Shown: piece by piece, positions 1 to 6,456 of the stretch
How positions within the stretch are numbered: position 1 is the first letter of the stretch
Layout: every line of letters starts with the position of its first letter
Source of the DNA: an uncultured Helcococcus sp.
GTDB taxonomy: Bacteria; Bacillota; Clostridia; Tissierellales; Peptoniphilaceae
DNA length: 6,496 nt
Direction of reading: 5' to 3'
NCBI GenBank assembly: GCA_947253305.1
Contig: CAMXYZ010000054.1
Location: 1 to 6,496, forward strand
The notes under the pieces: model-generated
The model's input: the letters and a program-made list of their open reading frames with translations, nothing else
What the model was told of the DNA's origin: nothing
Databases searched by the model: none
Made by a program: the position numbers and the translations under genes

Positions 1-46
1 AGATTGCCTCTTGTCTCGTGGGCTCGGAGATGTGTATAAGAGACAG
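1..46 (+). other. Illumina Nextera i7 adapter/primer remnant (not genomic)
   Basis: Bases 1-4 (AGAT) match the 3' end of the Illumina P7 arm. Bases 5-12 (TGCCTCTT) match the i7 index in the primer commonly called N711. Bases 13-46 match the Nextera read-2 transposase adapter, ending in the 19-base Tn5 mosaic end AGATGTGTATAAGAGACAG at 28-46. All parts are in the order and orientation of a library primer reading into an insert, so genomic sequence starts at base 47. Translated in the downstream reading frame this stretch gives MSRGLGDVYKRQ, a peptide that can wrongly be added to the N-terminus of the next gene. Confidence 0.98.
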
Positions 47-1591
47 GTGGAAAGGCATGAAGAGTTAATTAATAAGATTAATCTTTATAATGATACTATT
101 AGTAGATATAGACAATTAGAACATCATATGTCTATATCAGATTTGGCGTGGTATATATTTGTAGATTCAGGACATATGTCATATATATTATCAAAAGATA
201 ATGGAAATAGAATATTAAATAACATAAAACTATTTATCGATGAAATTAAAGAATATGAAGAAAATTCCTATCAAACATTATCTTCTTTCTTAAATTATGT
301 AGATAGATTAAAATCAAGAAATACAATAGATAGAGAACCAAGTTCTGAATTATCCGAAGAAGATGATGTAGTTAGATTAATGACAATTCATAAATCAAAA
401 GGGCTACAATTTGATACAATAATTTTACCTAATCTAAGTAGAAAGTTTAATACTAGAGATTTGAGTGGAAATATTATTTTAAATGATACACATGGAATTT
501 CCTTAAAAGTTCCGAACGAAGATTTTAGTGAATTTGAAGCTTCATTCTATGAAAACAAAATAATTGACGCAAAAAGACAAGAATTATTTTCCGAAGAGAT
601 AAGAATATTATATGTTGCTCTTACAAGGGCGATTAGCGATATTTATTTGGTAAGTAAATATGATAATGAATTAAAGGATGAATCATATGAAGATTTATAT
701 AATATAAAATCTTTTAGTGAATGGATTAATTATGCTTTATTTAAGGATGAAAATCTAAAAAATCAAATTTTATCAATTTCCATAGATGAAAGTAAAGAAT
801 TTGAGTATAAGAATATTAATTTTGAAGTAAACAATATAAGTTCATCTAGATTATATGAAGAAATAGAAGATATTTCTAAAAAACCAACTAATTCAAAATT
901 TGAATTAGATAAAGTTGTTAACGATGAAGAATTAAAAGATGTCCTAAATTTTACTTATGATGATAAATTAGTAGATATACCTTTTAAGAAAACTGTAACG
1001 CAGATATCCGAAAAGAATAATAATATATCTTCTGATTTTAAGGATTATGATAAGATTTATGAAATCACTGAAAAGATAAATATAAATCTAAAGCCAAAGT
1101 ATATAGGTGAATATGAAGAAGTATATGATTCTATGACGAAGGGTACACTTTATCATTATATATTTGAGAAGCTTCCATACACATTAAAAGACGAAAAAGA
1201 TATTGAAGACTATATGCATTTCTTATTATTAAATTCATTTATTAGTGAAAAAGATTATGAACAAATTGATATTAGCTTGATATCTAATTATATTAATTCG
1301 CCTTTGTATGAGAGAGTAGCGAATTCTTATTATCATGTAAAAGAAGAGACTTTTAGTATGAGATATGATGATTTTGGAAATGAGATATTAGTAGATGGTC
1401 AAATAGATCTTTATTTTGAAGAAAATGATGGATTAGTAATAGTTGATTTTAAGACTAATAGAACAATTGATCCAGATATCTATGAAAATCAATTGAAACT
1501 TTATAAAGATGGTTTAGAAAAATCTGCCGGAAAGAAAGTTAAAGAACTCATCATATACTGGATTATGCATAATGAAGTTTCCAAAATATAA
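47..1591 (+). CDS. addA: ATP-dependent helicase/nuclease subunit A (AddA), C-terminal part, 5' truncated
   Basis: AddA is the helicase-nuclease subunit of AddAB, which resects double-strand DNA ends for RecA-dependent recombination in the cytoplasm; it partners with AddB. About 514 genuine residues are present, while the family usually runs to roughly 1,100-1,250, so the Walker A half is missing. Visible in order: superfamily 1 motif V (VRLMTIHKSKGLQF, bases 371-412), motif VI (EEIRILYVALTRA, 593-631), then a RecB-like PD-(D/E)XK nuclease with the upstream His in GTLYHYIFE (codon 1154-1156), Asp in GQIDLYF (1406-1408), the Asp-x-Lys of VDFKT (1445-1453) and the QxxxY of NQLKLY (from 1490). 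All expected nuclease residues are present, and the family-typical C-terminal IIYWIMH strand precedes the TAA stop. The break is caused by the adapter junction at 47, not by a mutation; any start codon inside 1-46 is false. addB would be expected upstream. RecB or PcrA/UvrD are less likely because of the AddA-like spacing between motif VI and the nuclease. Confidence 0.93.
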   Translation: MERHEELINKINLYNDTISRYRQLEHHMSISDLAWYIFVDSGHMSYILSKDNGNRILNNIKLFIDEIKEYEENSYQTLSSFLNYVDRLKSRNTIDREPSSELSEEDDVVRLMTIHKSKGLQFDTIILPNLSRKFNTRDLSGNIILNDTHGISLKVPNEDFSEFEASFYENKIIDAKRQELFSEEIRILYVALTRAISDIYLVSKYDNELKDESYEDLYNIKSFSEWINYALFKDENLKNQILSISIDESKEFEYKNINFEVNNISSSRLYEEIEDISKKPTNSKFELDKVVNDEELKDVLNFTYDDKLVDIPFKKTVTQISEKNNNISSDFKDYDKIYEITEKININLKPKYIGEYEEVYDSMTKGTLYHYIFEKLPYTLKDEKDIEDYMHFLLLNSFISEKDYEQIDISLISNYINSPLYERVANSYYHVKEETFSMRYDDFGNEILVDGQIDLYFEENDGLVIVDFKTNRTIDPDIYENQLKLYKDGLEKSAGKKVKELIIYWIMHNEVSKI

Positions 1592-1619
1592 ATAATGTGC
1601 AATTTACTAATTTTTTAGA

Positions 1620-1674
1620 TATAATGATAAATTATTAGAAAGTTTATATTATAAACACATTTATAAACTATAAT
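1620..1674 (+). promoter_or_regulatory. Possible promoter region with two TATAAT boxes before the ABC transporter gene
   Basis: Two perfect -10 hexamers TATAAT lie at 1620-1625 and 1669-1674 in the 120-base gap after addA. Neither has a good -35 partner at 16-18 bases (best seen is TGTGCA at 1596-1601, three matches to TTGACA, 18-base spacer) and neither has a TG extension. No convincing terminator follows addA, so read-through from addA is also possible. In such A/T-rich DNA, TATAAT arises often by chance. The calls rest on position in the only sizeable gap before the gene cluster. Confidence 0.4.
1642..1668. repeat. 7-1-7 inverted repeat plus a direct repeat, candidate operator
   Basis: Bases 1642-1656 form a perfect palindrome, GTTTATA-T-TATAAAC. 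The octamer TTATAAAC that makes its right side (1649-1656) is repeated at 1661-1668, directly abutting the TATAAT at 1669-1674. The 7-1-7 geometry is that of Fur-family boxes (PerR, Fur, Zur), but the bases do not match the PerR consensus TTATAATnATTATAA well. It could be an operator for the downstream cluster, or a chance palindrome in A/T-rich DNA; the outer G/C pair makes chance slightly less likely. Confidence 0.35.
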
Positions 1675-1700
1675 CGTTAATACTAAAGATTATGATGAAA

Positions 1701-1709
1701 AGGGGAGGA
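1701..1709 (+). promoter_or_regulatory. Strong ribosome binding site of the ABC transporter gene
   Basis: AGGGGAGGA lies two bases before the ATG at 1712 and contains the GGAGG core at 1704-1708, close to ideal for the 16S 3' end. It is the best ribosome site in the window and fixes 1712 as the start. It contrasts with the weak GGGA before the following gene, suggesting that translation of the cluster is loaded mainly here. Confidence 0.85.
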
Positions 1710-1711
1710 AT

Positions 1712-3496
1712 ATGAAAGAAAATCAGTATAGTTCTCGTGAATTATTAAAGAGATTTATTCCTTACTATGGAAATTACAAAAAGCTTTTTTATAGTGATAT
1801 GTTTGCTGCCCTTCTAACTATGGTTGCTGAAGTTTCACTACCTTTAATAGTTAGAAGTATTACAAATATTGCCTCTAATAATATTGAAGAACTAAGTGTG
1901 AATTTCTTAATTAAAGTAACCGTATTATACATGTTTCTAAAAATTATAGAAATTGTATCTAATTTCTATATGCAGAAATATGGTCATATAATGGGAGCGA
2001 AAATAGAAAGAGATATGAGAAAAGATATATTTACTCATATTCAACATTTAAGTGATGAATTCTATAGTACGACTAAAATTGGACAATTATTGTCAAGAGT
2101 TACAACGGATTTATTCCAGGTAACCGAATTCGCACATCACTGTCCAGAAGAATTTTTAGTTGCATTTGTCAAGACATTGGTAATATTTATAATACTAATT
2201 AATATTAATCTTACTATGACTTTAGTTATGTTTGTATTGTTGCCTTTAATGTTTATCTTAACTCATAAATCCAGAAGAGAATTTAGAGCGAAACAATTAG
2301 AACAAAGACAACAAATAGGAGAGATTAATTCAAATGTACAAGATTCATTATTAGGTATTAGAGTCGTAAAATCTTTTGCTAATGAAGATTTAGAGATAGA
2401 AAATTTTGATAAAAGCAATTATACATTTTTAGTTATTAAGTCTGAATTTTATAATGCTATGGCTAAATTTTTTGCCATTACAAAATCATTAGATGCATTA
2501 ATGTACCTGAGTGTAATATTTATAGGTGGAATTTTATTGATAAATCAAAAAATTCAAGTAGGTGATTTTATAATCTACACCATGTATACTTCAGCATTAT
2601 TAGCTACAATTACAAGATTGATTAATTTTATGGAAGTATATGAAAATGGACTTACAGGTATTGCAAGATTTTTTGAATTAATGGATGTAGAGCCTGATAT
2701 TGTAGATAAGGAAGATGCGATAGAATTAAAGAATGTTAAAGGTCATATTGTATTTAATAATGTGACTTTTGCATATAATAATAATTCTGATAATCCAGAT
2801 TTAGCAAAAACTGTATTAAAAGATATAGATTTAGATATAAAACCAGGAACTAAAATCGCAATAGTCGGTCCATCAGGTGGTGGCAAGACTACACTTACTA
2901 ATTTAATACCAAGATTCTACGATATAGATGAAGGTGAGATTTTAATTGATGGACACGATGTAAGAAATCTTCAATTAAAATCACTACGTGAAAATATTGG
3001 AATGGTACATCAAGATGTTTATCTATTTAGTGGTACACTAGCTGAAAACATCTCATATGGTAAATTGGATGCATCTAAAGAAGAAATTCTAGAAGCTTGT
3101 AGACTTGCAGGTGCTATGGAGTTTATTGAAAAATTACCTCATGGTATTGATACTTATGTAGGTGAAAGAGGTGTAATGTTATCTGGTGGACAAAAGCAGA
3201 GAATTAGTATTGCGAGAGTATTTTTGAAGAATCCGCCAATACTTATTTTAGATGAAGCTACATCAGCACTGGATAATAAGAGTGAACAAATTGTTCAAGA
3301 ATCACTAGAGCTATTATCTGAGGGTAGAACTACAATTACCATTGCGCATAGATTATCAACAATTATAAATGCTGATAAAATTATAGTTCTAACAGAAGAT
3401 GGTATACAGGAAACGGGAACACATAGAGAATTATTAGAAAGAAAAGGTGAATATTATAAACTCTACAATAGAGTAGATAATCACATTATGGGATAA
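1712..3496 (+). CDS. ABC exporter, fused membrane and ATPase domains (MsbA/multidrug-type half-transporter)
   Basis: A 594-residue half-transporter of normal length for type IV ABC exporters, which dimerise in the cytoplasmic membrane and expel lipids, drugs or peptides using ATP. Hydrophobic segments lie near residues 26-48, 65-87, 147-184 (two helices), 262-279 and 284-304. Family motif AHHxPE appears as AHHCPEE (141-147). The ATPase domain is complete: A-loop Tyr355, Walker A GPSGGGKT (386-393), Q-loop Gln434, X-loop VGERG (483-487), signature LSGGQ (490-494), Walker B LILDE with catalytic Glu515, D-loop SALD (518-521), H-loop His546. With every catalytic residue canonical, a homodimer is likelier than one half of an asymmetric pair, and no partner ABC gene sits beside it. 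There is no N-terminal peptidase domain. The start is set by AGGGGAGGA upstream. It heads the four-gene cluster. The substrate cannot be deduced. Confidence 0.93.
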   Translation: MKENQYSSRELLKRFIPYYGNYKKLFYSDMFAALLTMVAEVSLPLIVRSITNIASNNIEELSVNFLIKVTVLYMFLKIIEIVSNFYMQKYGHIMGAKIERDMRKDIFTHIQHLSDEFYSTTKIGQLLSRVTTDLFQVTEFAHHCPEEFLVAFVKTLVIFIILININLTMTLVMFVLLPLMFILTHKSRREFRAKQLEQRQQIGEINSNVQDSLLGIRVVKSFANEDLEIENFDKSNYTFLVIKSEFYNAMAKFFAITKSLDALMYLSVIFIGGILLINQKIQVGDFIIYTMYTSALLATITRLINFMEVYENGLTGIARFFELMDVEPDIVDKEDAIELKNVKGHIVFNNVTFAYNNNSDNPDLAKTVLKDIDLDIKPGTKIAIVGPSGGGKTTLTNLIPRFYDIDEGEILIDGHDVRNLQLKSLRENIGMVHQDVYLFSGTLAENISYGKLDASKEEILEACRLAGAMEFIEKLPHGIDTYVGERGVMLSGGQKQRISIARVFLKNPPILILDEATSALDNKSEQIVQESLELLSEGRTTITIAHRLSTIINADKIIVLTEDGIQETGTHRELLERKGEYYKLYNRVDNHIMG

Positions 3497-3499
3497 ATT

Positions 3500-4273
3500 A
3501 TGAAAAAATTTTGGGGAAATATATCGTACGGATTTGCTAAAGTAGTCGATTTTATAATGAAAGGACTCACCATATTTGTACGAGGGATCACTAGTCTAGG
3601 TGATAAAATATTAATAACATTGTTGCCTTTACTTTTCCTAGGAATTGTAGGTATGTTTTTCTTTTGGCCATTAATAATATTATTATTTACACGTCCAGGA
3701 ATCATATTTATGACAGCATTACTAATTATTATTGTAATATCAATTCTGGGACGAAGAGCGACAAATTTCTTAAATAGACAATATTATGTACTAACAAATT
3801 TCTTCTACGATTATGCAGATCATTATAGATATGGAAAAGAGAAGAACAAACCTTTCAAATATTATAATGACAAATATTTCGAAGAATTAAATAGAAAGTT
3901 TGAAGAAGAAAGAAGAAGAGCTGAAGAGGCAAGAAGAAGAAGACAAGAAGCTGAGAATGAGCGTTGGAGGAAATTTTTTGAAGAGAATTTTGGAGCTTAT
4001 CAGGGCTCATATCAGCAAGGTTCAAATTATGGACAGGGTTCACAATATAATCCATTCGGTAATTTTAAGAAGCAATATGAAGACTCATGCGATACATTAG
4101 GTGTTCCATATACAGCAACATTTGATGAAATTAAAAGGGCTTATAGACAATTAGCTAAGAAATATCATCCAGATTTAAGTAATGAAAGAAATGCTGAAGA
4201 AATGTTTAAGAAAGTTAATAATGCATTTGAATTTCTTTCAGAAGAAAATGTGGAAAGATATAAGAAGCTATAA
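3500..4273 (+). CDS. Membrane-anchored J-domain (DnaJ-like) co-chaperone
   Basis: A 257-residue protein with an unusual order of parts. A cationic N-terminus leads to two hydrophobic segments (about 38-62 and 67-84), which predict a hairpin with both ends in the cytoplasm. Residues 128-162 form a highly charged Arg/Glu-rich helix, likely a coiled coil. Residues 165-186 are a Gly/Gln/Ser/Tyr-rich, probably disordered linker. A J domain fills 192-257, with helix II KRAYRQLAKKY, the essential HPD at 223-225 and helix III EEMFKKVNNAFEFL; it ends the protein. J domains stimulate DnaK ATPase, so this protein probably recruits DnaK to the membrane. The Gly/Phe and zinc-finger regions of true DnaJ are absent; C-terminal placement recalls DjlA, but no TerB-like domain is seen. 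The gene starts 3 bases after the ABC stop, with only a weak GGGA site (3490-3493) overlapping that gene's end, suggesting translational coupling. Client proteins are unknown. Confidence 0.88.
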   Translation: MKKFWGNISYGFAKVVDFIMKGLTIFVRGITSLGDKILITLLPLLFLGIVGMFFFWPLIILLFTRPGIIFMTALLIIIVISILGRRATNFLNRQYYVLTNFFYDYADHYRYGKEKNKPFKYYNDKYFEELNRKFEEERRRAEEARRRRQEAENERWRKFFEENFGAYQGSYQQGSNYGQGSQYNPFGNFKKQYEDSCDTLGVPYTATFDEIKRAYRQLAKKYHPDLSNERNAEEMFKKVNNAFEFLSEENVERYKKL

Positions 4274-4289
4274 TTAATAAGAGGTAATA

Positions 4290-5261
4290 ATGAAAATTTC
4301 AAATATAAAAGCAAAAAACAATGAAAAAACAATTTATTTCGCAGGAGGATGCTTCTGGGGAACACAAGCATATTTTGATCAAGTAGATGGAGTTGTTGAA
4401 ACTGAAGTTGGATACGCAAATGGTCAAATGGAATATCCTACTTATAGACAAGTTTGTACAGGTGCTACTGGATTTGCTGAAACTACAAAAATAATTTATA
4501 ATCCTGATAAGATAAATTTATTTCAATTAATTGAACATTTCTTTAGAACAATAGATCCAACAAGTTTAAATAGACAAGGTGGAGATATTGGGAATCAATA
4601 TAGAACAGGTATTTATACTACTAATAGTGAAGATAATATTATTGTAAGTGAGTACTTTGAACTGGTAAAAGGAAATTATGATAAAGATATAGTAGTTGAA
4701 AATAAAAAGATTTCAAATTATTATAGAGCTGAGAAAGAACATCAAAAATATCTAGATAAAAATCCTGGTGGATATTGCCATGTAGATTTAAATTTAGTTA
4801 ATGATGATACAAAATTCGATAAGTACCATAAGCCTTCAGATTCAGAATTAAAAGATAAGCTTACAAGACAAGAATATGAAATAACACAAAATGAATCCAC
4901 AGAGATGCCTTTCACATCTGAATATGATGATCATTATGAAAAGGGAATATATGTTGATATAGTTACTGGACAACCATTATTCTCATCAACAGATAAATAT
5001 AATGCCGGATGTGGTTGGCCTTCATTTAGTAAACCAATCGAAATGTCATCTGTAAAATATACTTCTGATAATAAACTGAGAAGAAAAAGAATTGAAGTAA
5101 AAAGTAAATCAGGAGATACACATCTTGGCCATGTATTCGACGATGGACCAGAAGAATTAGGTGGATTAAGATATTGTATAAATGGTGCAAGCCTTAAATT
5201 TATTCCTTTTGAAAAAATGGATGAGGAAGGTTATTCAGAATATAAGAACTTAGTGGAGTAG
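4290..5261 (+). CDS. msrAB: Bifunctional peptide methionine sulfoxide reductase MsrA/MsrB fusion
   Basis: A 323-residue fusion that reduces both stereoisomers of oxidised methionine: MsrA acts on the S form, MsrB on the R form. The MsrA domain (about 12-170) has GGCFWG with catalytic Cys21, a Glu64 in the GFAE element, the GGDIGNQYRTGIY block (97-109), the AEKEHQKYL block (147-155) and Cys163 in GYCH as likely resolving cysteine. The MsrB domain (about 186-310) has CGWPSF with Cys241, THLGHVF (277-283) and RYCIN with catalytic Cys296. The zinc-binding CxxC pair of many MsrB proteins is absent: residues 219-231 read GIYVDIVTGQPLF, as in streptococcal-type fusions. MsrA normally carries GHAE or DHAE, so Phe in GFAE is unusual. 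No signal peptide is present, so it should be cytoplasmic, unlike the exported Neisseria version. AAGAGGT at 4279-4285 supports the ATG. It sits 16 bases after the J-protein gene. Confidence 0.95.
   Translation: MKISNIKAKNNEKTIYFAGGCFWGTQAYFDQVDGVVETEVGYANGQMEYPTYRQVCTGATGFAETTKIIYNPDKINLFQLIEHFFRTIDPTSLNRQGGDIGNQYRTGIYTTNSEDNIIVSEYFELVKGNYDKDIVVENKKISNYYRAEKEHQKYLDKNPGGYCHVDLNLVNDDTKFDKYHKPSDSELKDKLTRQEYEITQNESTEMPFTSEYDDHYEKGIYVDIVTGQPLFSSTDKYNAGCGWPSFSKPIEMSSVKYTSDNKLRRKRIEVKSKSGDTHLGHVFDDGPEELGGLRYCINGASLKFIPFEKMDEEGYSEYKNLVE
5255..5258 (+). promoter_or_regulatory. Ribosome site inside the end of msrAB that supports a TTG start
   Basis: GGAG lies within the last codons of msrAB, six bases before TTG at 5265. 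No ATG or GTG exists at a sensible position nearby in that frame; the first in-frame ATG falls far inside the conserved domain. The TTG also leaves a well-formed cationic N-terminus and membrane helix. Confidence 0.75.
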
Positions 5262-5264
5262 ATA

Positions 5265-6299
5265 TTGAGTACCAGAAGAATTAGAGATAGAAGAAAAAGA
5301 AAATTAAATATCAAGTATATATTAATTCTTATTGCTATTGCTTTAATCATTATATTTTTATTTAAATATATTCTTGGCAAAATTTTTAAAAAAAGTAGAA
5401 TTGACGATTCTAATGCTGCTGCATATTTTGATAAAAATTATAATTTAGCATATACCAAAAACAATAAAAATCTTTATTTTCAAAAGTCTAGAAAAGAAAA
5501 CGATCAATTTTTTGATTTAGAGCAATATAATTGGAATATTAAATCATTAGACTCTAAAGATTATGAACAATATATCTTTAATAATCTCAAAGAATATTTT
5601 GATAATAATAATTTAGATATAAATAGTATATCTTTATATATAGAAAACAATCGTGGGAAAATTATTGGAATCAATCATAATAAGATAAATGAAGAATATA
5701 AAATACAAAATATTATTAATTTTATTTCGGCTGCAGATTTATATAGTAAAGACATTTTAGATATAAATGATAGTGTTGAAATGACAGAAAATGATTTTGT
5801 TAACGGGTCAAATTTTTATACAAAGGCTTATATTGGAAAGAATATTCCCATAAAAAATTTATTAGATAGTATATATAGTTCAAATGATAGTGCCGCATTA
5901 AGAGCGATTAATAGATATTTATCAAATAAAAATTCATCTATAGAACAAAATATTAAATCTATGCTTAAAAAAGAAGAAGTAAACAAGTATAGTAGTGTAG
6001 ACACTGTGAAAGCAGTGGAATCATATGTTAATAATAATAGAAGATTAAATCCTCTAATAAGTGATAATGTAAAGACTGATGAAAGTTTATTCCTAAATTC
6101 TATTTATACTAATGTTGAAAATATAAATTTCACACATAAGAGTGATTCGATTAAATATGATTTTGGATATGTTAATTCAACTAATCCTTACTATTATTCT
6201 ATATATAGTGATAAACTAAGCGAGAGAAATATTTCTGATATTGGTGATATAATTAATAGGACTATAGATAATATAGAAACAAAAAAAGTAATTAGATAA
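5265..6299 (+). CDS. Single-pass membrane protein with a degenerate class A beta-lactamase-like (serine hydrolase) domain
   Basis: A 344-residue protein: a very basic N-terminus (2-17), one membrane helix (about 18-38), then an Asn-rich domain predicted outside the cell. No recognised gene name. From about residue 121 the order of elements resembles class A beta-lactamases and related PBP-like proteins: a strand pair ending in a Gly-x-Asn turn (SISLYIENN..GKIIGIN), a helix followed by DINDSVEMTEND (166-177), an NLLDSIYSSNDSAA helix-turn (198-211), and HKSDSIKYDFGYV (291-303). The catalytic signatures are altered: the SxxK position appears as NIIN (149-152), SDN as SND (206-208), and KTG as KSD (292-294). 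If this alignment is right, the nucleophilic Ser and its Lys are both gone, so it would bind rather than hydrolyse, perhaps peptidoglycan or a partner protein. The reading frame is open with no sign of decay. TTG start, GGAG six bases upstream, 3 bases after msrAB, followed by a terminator: last gene of the cluster. The fold call is from motif spacing only and could be wrong. Confidence 0.8.
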   Translation: MSTRRIRDRRKRKLNIKYILILIAIALIIIFLFKYILGKIFKKSRIDDSNAAAYFDKNYNLAYTKNNKNLYFQKSRKENDQFFDLEQYNWNIKSLDSKDYEQYIFNNLKEYFDNNNLDINSISLYIENNRGKIIGINHNKINEEYKIQNIINFISAADLYSKDILDINDSVEMTENDFVNGSNFYTKAYIGKNIPIKNLLDSIYSSNDSAALRAINRYLSNKNSSIEQNIKSMLKKEEVNKYSSVDTVKAVESYVNNNRRLNPLISDNVKTDESLFLNSIYTNVENINFTHKSDSIKYDFGYVNSTNPYYYSIYSDKLSERNISDIGDIINRTIDNIETKKVIR

Positions 6300-6335
6300 A
6301 AACTTCCTTATATAATATAAAAGGAAGTTTTATTT
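6299..6335 (+). terminator. Intrinsic terminator ending the four-gene cluster
   Basis: AAAACTTCCTT (6299-6309) pairs perfectly with AAGGAAGTTTT (6321-6331), an 11-base stem with an 11-base A/T loop, followed by TTTTATTT (6328-6335). It begins at the stop codon of the last gene, so it marks the 3' end of the transcript. The A-rich left flank opposite the T tract means it may also work on the other strand. Confidence 0.88.
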
Positions 6336-6427
6336 ATGAAAATATTAATGAAATAAATTAATTTAATATAAAGAAGATGGTGAAACAAGGCATCATATAA
6401 AGTTAAATAAATAAAATAAAAAAAGAT

Positions 6428-6456
6428 TTGACAAAGGAATCTTAAGATGCTAATAT
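6428..6456 (+). promoter_or_regulatory. Near-consensus vegetative promoter firing out of the right edge
   Basis: A perfect -35 TTGACA (6428-6433) is separated by exactly 17 bases from TAATAT (6451-6456), which matches five of six positions of TATAAT and is preceded by TGC (6448-6450), an extended -10. The A-rich run at about 6404-6424 could act as an UP element. Transcription would start near 6463. No start codon with a ribosome site follows in the remaining bases. Such strong promoters with A-rich upstream DNA are typical of rRNA or tRNA operons in Bacillota; that target is inference because the gene lies outside the window. Bases 6336-6427 between the terminator and this promoter are A/T-rich and hold no gene that I can support. 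Confidence 0.8.

Noticed and set aside
11..46. TTG start codon giving addA an N-terminus MSRGLGDVYKRQ
   Set aside because: These bases are the sequencing adapter; genomic sequence begins at 47 and the true start of addA is off the contig.
1603..1635. Possible terminator after addA (T-run at 1611-1616; ATAAT/ATTAT at 1621-1635)
   Set aside because: The T-run precedes the weak 5-base A/T-only stem instead of following it, so it does not form an intrinsic terminator.
1712..3496. Assignment of the ABC protein as MsbA or as a bacteriocin/peptide exporter
   Set aside because: Motifs are shared by many exporter families, there is no C39 peptidase domain, no precursor peptide gene nearby, and the low-GC Gram-positive-like context makes lipid A flipping unlikely.
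3481..3705. Open frame of 74 codons on the minus strand over the start of the J-protein gene
   Set aside because: It lies opposite the membrane-helix coding part of a well-supported gene, lacks a recognisable domain, and is best explained as a shadow of A/T-rich codons.
3900..4100. Lysine/glutamate-rich 66-codon frame on the plus strand, and minus-strand frames at 3855-4055 and 4165-4419
   Set aside because: These are out-of-frame or antisense readings of the purine-rich coiled coil and J domain, with no ribosome-site or family support.
6336..6356. Six-codon peptide MKILMK after AAGGAAG at 6321-6327
   Set aside because: The apparent ribosome site is the right arm of the terminator stem and the peptide is too short; a leader-peptide role has no support because the strong promoter lies downstream of it.
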